64,000 nucleotides of DNA, taken from Atlantibacter sp. RC6. Lineage in GTDB: Bacteria > Pseudomonadota > Gammaproteobacteria > Enterobacterales > Enterobacteriaceae. The stretch covers positions 1-64,000 of the forward strand of contig NZ_JACHZE010000011.1 of the NCBI RefSeq assembly GCF_014193285.1, written 5' to 3'. The notes beneath the pieces are model-generated. The model saw only the letters and a list, made by a program, of their open reading frames with translations, had not been told where the DNA came from and searched no databases. Position 1 is the first letter of the stretch. Each line of letters opens with the position of its first letter. Positions 38,456 to 45,341 of the stretch are shown piece after piece. The position numbers were made by a program, and so were the translations under genes.

Positions 38456-39103
38456 ATGATTAAACATCGCGTGATTCGCGCTATTGAAGAAACCGGCATG
38501 ATTGCCATTGTACGCGGCGTCGCGCCTGAAGGGATTTTGCCGCTGGCCCGCGCATTGTATGACGGCGGCATCCGGGTCATTGAAGTGACGTGCAACTCCA
38601 CCCGTCATCTGGAAAGTATCAGTGCCCTGAAACAGGAAATGAGCGACAAAATGTTTGTCGGCGCGGGTACGGTGATCAACCCGGTGATGGCGCAACTGGT
38701 GCTGGACGCGGGCGCGGATTTTGTCCTGTCGCCTGACTTTAACCCGGACGTCGTCACCATGGTGCATGAGAAGCAGCGCCTGATGATCCCGGCGGTGATG
38801 ACGCCCTCGGAAATCTTACAAGCCTGCCGTCTGGGCGTGGATTTGCTGAAGCTGTTCCCGGCCAACAGCCTGGGCGTCAACTACATGAAAGAAGTGCAGG
38901 GACCGCTGGATAACCTGTCGCTGATCCCGGTGGGCGGCATTACTCTGGAAAACACCCGTCAATTTGCCAAAGCAGGCGCATTCGCGGTGGGTGTGGGCAG
39001 TGCGCTGACCAATAAAGAGTGGATTGCGCGCGGCGACTGGGAAGCCATCACCCAGCAGGCCAGGGCGTTTATCCGCACCTTCCATGAAGGCAAAAAGGCC
39101 TGA
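38456..39103 (+). CDS. KDPG/KDPGal-type aldolase
   Basis: A 215-aa class I aldolase of the KDPG/KHG family. The Schiff-base lysine is in LLKLFPANSLG (about K129), the catalytic glutamate in VIEVTCNS (about 42-49), and the C-terminal phosphate site is VGGITLENTRQF and GVGSAL. The expected reaction splits a 2-keto-3-deoxy-6-phospho sugar acid into pyruvate and glyceraldehyde-3-phosphate. It is the last gene of the operon, followed by a strong terminator. No dehydratase gene is present, so the substrate may enter already as a keto-deoxy acid. Confidence 0.92.
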   Translation: MIKHRVIRAIEETGMIAIVRGVAPEGILPLARALYDGGIRVIEVTCNSTRHLESISALKQEMSDKMFVGAGTVINPVMAQLVLDAGADFVLSPDFNPDVVTMVHEKQRLMIPAVMTPSEILQACRLGVDLLKLFPANSLGVNYMKEVQGPLDNLSLIPVGGITLENTRQFAKAGAFAVGVGSALTNKEWIARGDWEAITQQARAFIRTFHEGKKA

Positions 39104-39113
39104 CCTGACTGTG

Positions 39114-39140
39114 AAAAAGCCACAAAATTGTGGCTTTTTT
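39114..39140 (+). terminator. Terminator after the aldolase gene
   Basis: AAAAAGCCACAA / TTGTGGCTTTTTT: a 9-10-bp stem with a T-run directly after the aldolase stop; the end of the operon. Confidence 0.88.
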
Positions 39141-39144
39141 AGTT

Positions 39145-39309
39145 TCATCGCGCTTTATCGCGGTATCCATAAGCCACTCACTTCAGCACGTTGATCTTGT
39201 TATTCATCCCTTCAAGTACGCTCGTATTCAGACGGTGTGTCGCGCTGGCGATTATGCCGCTCACGTAATTCTTCAGTCTGTTCGCGAACTGCTTGAATTA
39301 CCTCGCGAC
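39145..39309 (-). pseudogene. Remnant of an ISL3-type transposase
   Basis: On the minus strand one frame reads FKQFANRLKNYVSGIIASA, then THRLNTSVLEGMNNKINVLK, then (after a stop codon) VAYGYRDKAR. This is the conserved C-terminal end of ISL3-family transposases (typically ..NTSVLEGINNKIKVIKRMAYGYRD). Two in-frame stops (before FKQF and after NVLK) and loss of everything upstream make it a dead fragment. No terminal inverted repeats are evident. It marks past transposition at the border between the sugar-acid operon and the DUF4225-like modules. Confidence 0.75.
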
Positions 39310-39465
39310 AACTTCAGCGTTGACTCAGATTAAACAGGGGACTTCATTTAAGGCTGTATCGGAGAAAACAGATATATCGAGACCGACATATTTCCGGCCG
39401 AAAAGAGAGTTTACAGCTGATAATGACGGCGTATCATCGGCGAAGTAATATACAGGGAGAACAGA

Positions 39466-39627
39466 ATGGACGCTGTATTGCTTGATATGATGCGCTCAGG
39501 CGGGAGAAATAAAGCCTGGGCCGAAAACATGGTTAATCTTGAAGCCAGAAAACTGGTTGATACTGCCAACAGACTTTCCGCCTTTCACTTATGTCTGTCA
39601 CTGACGCGGTTCAGAATTAGTCGTTAA
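39466..39627 (+). pseudogene. DUF4225-like gene, 5' fragment
   Basis: A 53-codon frame starting at ATG 39466 behind GGGAGA. The first 41 residues (MDAVLLDMMRSGG...AWAENMVNLEARKLVDT..AFH) look like the true N-terminus of a DUF4225-like protein. After codon 41, at the end of a 48-bp sequence repeated at 40013, the frame enters the antisense of the next gene and stops. Joining it at the repeat to the downstream fragment would restore a continuous ~262-aa frame. It may be expressed as a short peptide, but it is best read as the detached start of a split gene. Confidence 0.7.
39541..39588 (+). repeat. 48-bp direct repeat, copy 1
   Basis: A 48-bp sequence starting GAAGCCAGAAAACTGGTTGA and ending CCGCCTTTCAC, exactly identical to 40013-40060 in the same orientation. 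Copies are 472 bp apart and lie in the same reading frame of the split DUF4225-like gene (coding EARKLVDTANRLSAFH). Confidence 0.97.
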
Positions 39628-39927
39628 TCTGCGATAGCGCCATGACTTGTATGCAAGTTTTGCTGGCGTTAAATACCATATAAAAGGTAATACAATGGCA
39701 AGTGTTGCCGCAAGCGTGATGCTGGTATCTACGGATGCCAGTATCAGTGTGAGAGCAAGTATGGTAAAGGCAGCGATAGTAATCCACTTTGAGGCGTTAA
39801 AGCGGTTAGCAAGATCATGGGTCACGGAATCCAGAGAGCCGCCATAATTAGCAATATTATTTTTCAGTTTTTGTAGATCTGCATGGCTAAACCCTGACTT
39901 GAGTAGCGCTGCATCACTCACTTTCAT
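39598..39927 (-). CDS. Small two-helix membrane protein, copy 1
   Basis: A 109-aa protein starting MKVSDAALLKSGFSHADLQKL. The N-terminal half is soluble and helical (a coiled-coil-like segment around 10-45). Two hydrophobic segments follow (about 48-66 and 69-87), then a basic tail (PAKLAYKSWRYRR). It has the same length and layout as the paralogue at 40733-41062, with shared motifs SGFSH-DLQK, RFN-KWITI and LPFIWYLTPAKLA. It lies convergent and antisense to the end of the truncated DUF4225-like frame, inside the interval between the 48-bp repeats. Function is unknown; an immunity role against the neighbouring membrane-active protein is inference. Confidence 0.8.
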   Translation of the reverse strand: MKVSDAALLKSGFSHADLQKLKNNIANYGGSLDSVTHDLANRFNASKWITIAAFTILALTLILASVDTSITLAATLAIVLPFIWYLTPAKLAYKSWRYRRLTTNSEPRQ

Positions 39928-40012
39928 CGCGTTCCACCTTCCATCCTTAAAATGTAGATACCTCTTTGCAGTAATTATACACAAAAGTTCTGGGCAAAGC
40001 TGGATCAGCTAC

Positions 40013-40060
40013 GAAGCCAGAAAACTGGTTGATACTGCCAACAGACTTTCCGCCTTTCAC
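40013..40060 (+). repeat. 48-bp direct repeat, copy 2
   Basis: Exact second copy of 39541-39588, same strand. It forms the first part of the long DUF4225-like fragment; the sequence upstream (39961-40012) does not resemble that before copy 1. Confidence 0.97.
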
Positions 40061-40726
40061 CTTCAGGATGGTCTGACCCGCATTACTTTTGTTCAGGAAA
40101 TAAAACAGGTTGTAGAGCAGCAATTTGCCGTTGCCCGGCGTGCGAAATCGGATGAAGAGTGCATAGCATGTATCAAAAATCTGAGAGAAGAGACCGAAAA
40201 CCTCGCAGAACAGGGCCGGATGTTAAGTATGAAGACAGCAAAACTTTACGCCAAAGTGGAGTTCGTCCGGGAAAATAACAAAATTGTTGGCTACGTTATT
40301 TCTGCTGTGAATGTGGTGCTTTCGGGAGCAGAGATAGCTTTAGGAACAACGCTACTTGCCAGCGCTAATCCATTAGGTGTGCTGGCTGGAGCAATACTCG
40401 TTGTGGATGGATTAAATGGCCTAAGCAAAGAATTTAGCCATCAGGTACTTCATGATGCTACATCTGAAGGATTTGCTGCTAATGCAGCTATGTCTACGGC
40501 AGAATTTATGGGGTTTAGTTCTAAAAGTGGATTAGGCGTGTATAAATCAATTTCACTTGTTGCTAATGCTTACAGCATTTTTGGTTTAATAAGGAAGCCT
40601 GGAGCATGGAGACTATTTCGCTATATGTCAGTCGATTATTACAGAAAAGTCAGTACGTTAAGTCGGCCAAAACTAACCATGAAAATAGTTGGATACGGCG
40701 TAAAGGCAAAATTATTTTTGATCTGA
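40013..40726 (+). pseudogene. DUF4225-like gene, main body lacking its native start
   Basis: A 237-residue open stretch beginning EARKLVDTANRLSAFHLQDG. It has a helical part rich in charged residues (about 15-85), then hydrophobic helices (VGYVISAVNVVLSGAEIAL, and a second ending LGVLAGAILVVDGL), and a C-terminal ..KPGAWRLFRYMSVDYYRKVS region typical of DUF4225 proteins as I recall them. The native 5' end is missing. The open frame extends upstream to ATG 39899, but those codons are antisense to the small membrane protein gene and not family-like. The extreme C-terminus may also be frameshifted near 40710. It could be expressed from the upstream ATG as a 275-aa hybrid. Confidence 0.7.
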
Positions 40727-40732
40727 TGACTA

Positions 40733-41062
40733 TTACCGATCACCCTTAATCCTGGAAGCATGGTGTTTATACCGCCAGGCTTTAAATGCGAGTTTGGCAG
40801 GCGTCAAATACCAGATAAAAGGTAATCCTACCATCAACGAAAAAGCCAGAGAGAGTGTGTTATTTTTTGTCGATAAAAGTGATGTAAAAATCAGGGTGAC
40901 GAAAGCAACAATAGTTATCCACTTAGCTACATTAAATCGTTTTTCTAAATCCTGAATCACGTCATCAAGAGTTCCCCCGAAATTTTCCACATTGCTTTTA
41001 ATTTTCTGAAGATCTGTATGACTGAAACCGGACTCCAGCAATGTTTCTTCACTCACTTTCAT
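40733..41062 (-). CDS. Small two-helix membrane protein, copy 2
   Basis: A 109-aa paralogue of the protein at 39598-39927, starting MKVSEETLLESGFSHTDLQKI. It has two adjacent hydrophobic segments (WITIVAFVTLIFTSLL and LSLAFSLMVGLPFIWYL) and a basic C-terminus. It is convergent with the DUF4225-like body, and its 3' end is 6 bp from that frame's stop. A repeated pattern of DUF4225-like gene followed by an opposing small membrane protein gene thus occurs twice. A protective partner role is inference from arrangement and membrane character. Confidence 0.82.
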   Translation of the reverse strand: MKVSEETLLESGFSHTDLQKIKSNVENFGGTLDDVIQDLEKRFNVAKWITIVAFVTLIFTSLLSTKNNTLSLAFSLMVGLPFIWYLTPAKLAFKAWRYKHHASRIKGDR

Positions 41063-41492
41063 GGATTTTATCCTTAAAATTCACCAGAACATCACATGTG
41101 AGTTTACCCGAAATCAGGTGATAAATCGCCACGTACAAATCCAATTTGGATATTGGTTATTTTATTTTAAAACATCAAGTTATGTCGTTAGCGTGGTTTT
41201 TTACACGATTGGCCGTCAAACCAGGGAGATAAGGTTAAGTACAAAGGTATTCTCTTCGCGGCCATTTTCCAGTTCGATCCGAAGCAGGTTGTTAAGGAGT
41301 CGAGTACATCCTATTGCTGTAGGTAAGCCCGGTCAAAAAACAGATTTAGCACTCAGTTCCGGCTTCTTTTCGGTTCACCACGCTTAAGCGTGATGAACCT
41401 ATTTTATTGCACCTGGCCCTGGTCTGGCGGCTGTTTTCGCCTCCGTTACCTCGCTATACTGCCCGCTATAATAATGACAGTGAGGTAAGCCC
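41063..41492. other. Intergenic region upstream of the IclR-type regulator
   Basis: About 430 bp. The left part is AT-rich. Around 41227-41330 a minus-strand frame is open (CTRLLNNLLRIELENGREEN..) but has no start and I do not recognise it; it may be a gene remnant. At 41372-41400 there is a near-perfect palindrome followed by ATTTTATT. TATAAT at 41467 is a likely -10 element for the regulator gene. Confidence 0.55.
41372..41400. terminator. Palindromic hairpin, probable terminator
   Basis: GGTTCACCACGCT / AGCGTGATGAACC is a 13-bp stem with one mismatch around a central TA-rich loop, followed by a short T-rich stretch. It lies between the DUF4225-like modules and the regulator gene. Confidence 0.55.
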
Positions 41493-42290
41493 GTGTCGGA
41501 AAAGATTAATCGCTCGGTAGCCCGGGCGTTAGAGATGCTGGAATTGGTTGCGGCAAGTAAAGATGAACTCACAATCACTGAAATCAGCAAGCAGCTTGGC
41601 ATCCCGAAGAGCACCACCTTTGATATCCTCTACACCCTGCTTGATAAAGGCTATCTGGAACAGGCCAACGAAAAACAAAAGTCGTTCAAACTGGGCGTGA
41701 AGCTGTTTCAGACCGGCGCGTGTTACCTCGAACAGACACCCTTTCAAAACGTGGCGCACACGGTGCTGGAAAAACTTGCCGACGTGGCAGGGGAAACCGC
41801 CTTCCTGGCGCTGCTCAATAACGACGAGCTGGTCTACTTCGATAAAGTAGAGAGCCCGAATTCGGTGCGCACCTCGGCGCGTATCGGCTCCAATAACCCG
41901 CTGTACTGTACCGGGCTCGGCAAGGCGATCCTCGCCACCCTGCCGGATGAAGAAGTTAAAGCGATTCTGGCGCGTACCGGCGGATTAAAACCGATCACGC
42001 CGTATACCTGTACCGATGAGACAAAGTTTTTCGCGATTCTTAACCAGGCGCGCCAGCAGGGGTACGCCATCGACGATCGCGAGCATAACGCGGAAGTATT
42101 TTGCCTGGCGGCCCCGGTGTATAACCTTCAGGGCAAAGTCTATGCGGCGATCAGCGTCGCCAGCCTGTACACCAAAATTAAGCACGAGCCTGAGAAAATC
42201 GCCGCGCTGGGCAAAATGATTGCCGATGCGGCGCTGGATCTGTCACAGCGTATCGGCTACCGCGGCCCGCGGCTGTACGCTGATTTTTAA
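41493..42290 (+). CDS. IclR-family transcription regulator
   Basis: A 265-aa regulator starting at GTG (SEKINRSVARALEML) after TGAGGTAAG. The winged HTH is LTITEISKQLGIPKSTTFDILYTLL (about 27-51). The IclR effector domain includes RIGSNNPLYCTGLGKAILATLP, DDREHNAEVFCLAAPVYN and AAISVASL. Relatives such as KdgR control genes for 2-keto-3-deoxy sugar acids, so the kinase-aldolase operon (33833-39103) is the likely target. The two are now separated by the transposase remnant and DUF4225-like modules. This assignment is inference from family and neighbourhood. Confidence 0.93.
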   Translation: MSEKINRSVARALEMLELVAASKDELTITEISKQLGIPKSTTFDILYTLLDKGYLEQANEKQKSFKLGVKLFQTGACYLEQTPFQNVAHTVLEKLADVAGETAFLALLNNDELVYFDKVESPNSVRTSARIGSNNPLYCTGLGKAILATLPDEEVKAILARTGGLKPITPYTCTDETKFFAILNQARQQGYAIDDREHNAEVFCLAAPVYNLQGKVYAAISVASLYTKIKHEPEKIAALGKMIADAALDLSQRIGYRGPRLYADF

Positions 42291-42420
42291 GGTGATTGTC
42301 GCCACGGTTATCTCGGGTAACCGTGGTGAGATTTCTTTGTTTTCGTTTTGATGCCGTTACTATTCAACCCTCTGGATTCCCGCTACAGTTAACTCTCCAT
42401 GGCCCAAAAAGGAGAGCGTC

Positions 42421-43020
42421 ATGCTTTATATCTTTGATTTAGGTAACGTCATCGTCGATATCGACTTTAACCGCGTGCTGGGCGTATGGAGTGATTACAG
42501 CCGCGTGCCGCTGGCGACGCTTCAGCAAAATTTCACCATGGGCGAGCCGTTCGAGAAGCATGAGCGCGGTGAAATCAGCGATGAGGAATTCGCAGCATTA
42601 CTGTGTGAGTCCATGGAATTATCGTTGAGCTACGAGCAGTTCGCGGCGGGCTGGCAGGCGGTGTTTGTCGGTTTACGCCCGGAAGTCATCGACATCATGC
42701 ATAAGTTGCGCGAGCAGGGGCATCGTGTGGTGGTACTGTCGAACACCAATCGCCTGCATACCACTTTCTGGCCGACTAACTACCCGGAAGTGCAGGCCGC
42801 TGCTGACCATGTCTATCTGTCGCAGGAATTAGGTTCACGCAAACCCGAACCGGCGATTTATCAAAAAGTCCTTGAAGCGGAAGGCTTCCCGGCCAGTGAG
42901 GCGGTGTTTTTCGACGATAACGCCGATAATATTAAAGGGGCGCAGGCCGTGGGGATCGCCAGTATTCATGTGACCGATACATCCACGCTGCCGGACTATT
43001 TTGCGAAACAGCCATGTTAA
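42421..43020 (+). CDS. yihX: YihX, alpha-D-glucose-1-phosphate phosphatase
   Basis: A 199-aa HAD-superfamily phosphatase, same length as E. coli YihX, which hydrolyses alpha-glucose-1-phosphate. Motif I is [14 protein letters not shown] with nucleophile D6, motif [12 protein letters not shown], motif III lysine in SRKPEPAIY, and motif [18 protein letters not shown] stands before the ATG. It overlaps yihY by 7 bases, the first of a tightly packed series yihX-yihY-dtd-fabY. Confidence 0.96.
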   Translation: MLYIFDLGNVIVDIDFNRVLGVWSDYSRVPLATLQQNFTMGEPFEKHERGEISDEEFAALLCESMELSLSYEQFAAGWQAVFVGLRPEVIDIMHKLREQGHRVVVLSNTNRLHTTFWPTNYPEVQAAADHVYLSQELGSRKPEPAIYQKVLEAEGFPASEAVFFDDNADNIKGAQAVGIASIHVTDTSTLPDYFAKQPC

Positions 43021-43886
43021 GACACGTTCGCCATCATGCAACCAAACACACCGCGCCATTCTGGGCCTGGTGTAAGTTGCTGTGGGAGCGAATCGACCAG
43101 GACAATATGACCACCCTGGCAGGCAATCTGGCCTATGTGTCATTGCTCTCGCTGGTGCCGTTTGTCGCAGTGGTGTTTGCGTTATTCGCCGCGTTTCCGA
43201 TGTTTTCCGACGTCAGCATTCAGTTGCGCCACTTTATTTTCGCCAATTTTATGCCCTCTACGGGCGATATTATTCAGCGCTATATTGAGCAGTTCGTCGC
43301 CAACTCTAATAAGATGACCGCAGTTGGCGCTTGCGGGCTGATTGTCACGGCGCTGTTGCTGATGTACGCCGTGGACAGTGCCCTGAACACCATCTGGCGC
43401 AGCAAGCGGGTACGGCCAAAAATCTACTCGTTTGCGGTTTACTGGATGATTTTAACCCTCGGGCCATTACTGGCGGGGGCCAGTCTGGCGATCAGCTCGT
43501 ATCTGCTGTCGCTGCGCTGGGTTAGCGGGTTCGACTCGCTGATTGATAACGTGTTGCGCATCTTCCCGCTGCTGCTCTCCTGGCTTTCATTCTGGCTGTT
43601 GTACAGCATCGTGCCCACCACGCGAGTGCCCGTACGGGATGCGCTGGTGGGGTCGCTGGTGGCGGCGTTGCTGTTTGAGCTGGGTAAGAAAGGATTCGCG
43701 TTGTATATCACCATGTTCCCCTCCTATCAGCTGATCTACGGCGTGCTGGCGGTGATCCCCATTTTGTTCGTTTGGGTGTACTGGACGTGGTGTATCGTCT
43801 TGCTTGGCGCGGAAATTACTGTCACTCTCGGGGACTACCGAGCGCTAAAATTAGCCGCAGAACAAGAATCCGAAGAAGAACCATGA
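43014..43886 (+). CDS. yihY: YihY, UPF0761 inner-membrane protein
   Basis: A 290-aa polytopic protein of the YihY/virulence factor BrkB family (once misnamed RNase BN). It has about six membrane helices. The first begins in [25 protein letters not shown], and the family signature [13 protein letters not shown] is present at about 122-134. The start codon lies within the last codons of yihX and its stop overlaps the ATG of dtd (ATGA). Transport function is suspected but unknown. Confidence 0.94.
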   Translation: MLRHVRHHATKHTAPFWAWCKLLWERIDQDNMTTLAGNLAYVSLLSLVPFVAVVFALFAAFPMFSDVSIQLRHFIFANFMPSTGDIIQRYIEQFVANSNKMTAVGACGLIVTALLLMYAVDSALNTIWRSKRVRPKIYSFAVYWMILTLGPLLAGASLAISSYLLSLRWVSGFDSLIDNVLRIFPLLLSWLSFWLLYSIVPTTRVPVRDALVGSLVAALLFELGKKGFALYITMFPSYQLIYGVLAVIPILFVWVYWTWCIVLLGAEITVTLGDYRALKLAAEQESEEEP

Positions 43887-44320
43887 TTGCATTAATTCAA
43901 CGCGTCACGCGTGCCAGCGTCGCCGTTAACGGTGACGTGACGGGCGAAATCGGCCCAGGACTTTTGGTGTTATTAGGTGTCGAAAAGGAAGACAACCCCC
44001 AGAAAGCGAATCGCCTGTGTGAACGGGTGCTGGGCTACCGCATCTTCAGCGATGAAAACGGCAAGATGAACCGCAACGTTCAGCAGGCGGGCGGCAGCGT
44101 ACTGGTGGTGTCGCAGTTTACTCTGGCGGCGGATACCAACAGCGGCATGCGACCGAGCTTTTCCAACGGCGCGGCCCCTGCGCTGGCGGAAGAGCTGTAT
44201 GACTATTTTGTTGAGCGTTGCCGAGAACTTGGCACAGAGACACAGACCGGGCGCTTTGCCGCAGATATGCAGGTGTCCCTGGTGAACGACGGCCCCGTTA
44301 CCTTCTGGCTGCAAGTATGA
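43883..44320 (+). CDS. dtd: D-aminoacyl-tRNA deacylase
   Basis: A 145-aa homodimeric enzyme that removes D-amino acids (such as D-Tyr) and glycine mischarged to tRNAs. Conserved motifs are [13 protein letters not shown] at the N-terminus, the catalytic SQFTLAAD (about 78-85) and the cross-subunit cis-Gly-Pro motif NDGPVTFWL near the C-terminus. Translation is coupled to yihY by a 4-base ATGA overlap, and the stop overlaps the fabY start in the same way. Confidence 0.97.
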   Translation: MIALIQRVTRASVAVNGDVTGEIGPGLLVLLGVEKEDNPQKANRLCERVLGYRIFSDENGKMNRNVQQAGGSVLVVSQFTLAADTNSGMRPSFSNGAAPALAEELYDYFVERCRELGTETQTGRFAADMQVSLVNDGPVTFWLQV

Positions 44321-45306
44321 GCCCGTTAACGGCGCGGCCCCTGGCAACAAGAGAGAGTCCATCTATGTATCATCTTCGCGTACCCCAAACGGAAGAAGAG
44401 CTGGAAAGCTACTATCAGTTTCGCTGGGAAATGTTGCGTAAACCCCTGCATCAACCGAAAGGCTCCGAGCGGGACGCCTGGGATGCGCTGGCGCATCACC
44501 AAATGGTGGTGGATGAAAGCGGCAAACCGGTGGCCGTGGGCAGGCTGTATATCAATGCCGACAACGAAGCCTCTATCCGCTTTATGGCGGTGGACCCGAA
44601 TGTGCAGGACAAAGGCCTGGGCACGCTGGTGGCGATGACGCTGGAGTCAGTGGCCCGGCAGGAAGGCGTGAAGCGCGTGACCTGTAGCGCTCGCGAGGAT
44701 GCCGTCGAGTTTTTCGCCAAGTTGGGGTTTGTTAATCAGGGCGAAATCACCACGCCGCAAACCACCCCGCTGCGCCACTTTTTAATGATTAAACCCATTG
44801 TGCCGCTGGATGATATTTTGCATCGCGCCGACTGGTGCGGGCAGCTTCAGCAGGCCTGGTATCAGCATATTCCGCTCAGTGAAAAGATGGGCGTGCGCAT
44901 TTTGCAATATACCGGGCAGAAGTTTGTCACTACCATGCCGGAAGCGGGGAATCAGAATCCGCATCATACGCTGTTTGCCGGCAGCCTGTTTTCTCTCGCC
45001 ACGCTGACCGGCTGGGGATTGATTTGGCTGATGCTACGCGAGCGTCATCTTGGCGGCACCATTATTTTGGCCGATGCGCATATCCGCTACAGCGCGCCGA
45101 TCACCGGCCGCCCCGGCGCGATTGCCGATCTGGGTTCGCTCAGCGGCGACCTTGACCGGCTGGCGCGCGGGCGTAAAGCGCGGGTGCAATTGCAGGTTGA
45201 ACTGATTGGCGACGATACGCTGGGTGCGGTGTTTGAAGGGACTTACATCGTGTTGCCCGCTAAACCGTTCGGGCCGCTGGAAGAGGGCGGCAACGAAGAA
45301 GAATAA
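44317..45306 (+). CDS. fabY: FabY (YiiD), acetoacetyl-ACP synthase / GNAT-thioesterase fusion
   Basis: A 329-aa two-domain protein, same length as E. coli YiiD. An N-terminal GNAT acetyltransferase domain (about 17-160; acetyl-CoA loop [12 protein letters not shown]) is joined to a C-terminal hot-dog thioesterase-like domain (about 175-320; [21 protein letters not shown]). It can initiate fatty acid synthesis by making acetoacetyl-ACP when FabH is absent. The start ATG overlaps the dtd stop. It is the last gene before the rearrangement joint. Confidence 0.95.
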   Translation: MSPLTARPLATRESPSMYHLRVPQTEEELESYYQFRWEMLRKPLHQPKGSERDAWDALAHHQMVVDESGKPVAVGRLYINADNEASIRFMAVDPNVQDKGLGTLVAMTLESVARQEGVKRVTCSAREDAVEFFAKLGFVNQGEITTPQTTPLRHFLMIKPIVPLDDILHRADWCGQLQQAWYQHIPLSEKMGVRILQYTGQKFVTTMPEAGNQNPHHTLFAGSLFSLATLTGWGLIWLMLRERHLGGTIILADAHIRYSAPITGRPGAIADLGSLSGDLDRLARGRKARVQLQVELIGDDTLGAVFEGTYIVLPAKPFGPLEEGGNEEE

Positions 45307-45341
45307 GCCCTTCACCACCGGCTGGCGGTGAAGGTGTTGCG
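45307..45341. other. Junction between fabY (yiiD) and inverted yicH
   Basis: Only 35 bp separate the stop codons of fabY (plus) and yicH (minus). In E. coli K-12 these genes are about 250 kb apart on opposite sides of oriC, so this short spacer contains the joint of an inversion. It has a short complementary pair (TTCACC..GGTGAA) that may end both transcripts. No IS or long repeat is visible. Confidence 0.7.

Noticed and set aside
33833-39103. Idea that the operon is a sulfo-Entner-Doudoroff branch for sulfoquinovose
   Set aside because: It contains sugar-acid kinases and a phospho-sugar aldolase and no sulfogluconate dehydratase or lactonase; closeness to the yih genes alone is not evidence.
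39899-40012. N-terminal extension of the DUF4225-like frame from ATG 39899
   Set aside because: These codons are antisense to the 109-aa membrane-protein gene and do not resemble the native N-terminus found at 39466, so the native gene probably did not start there.
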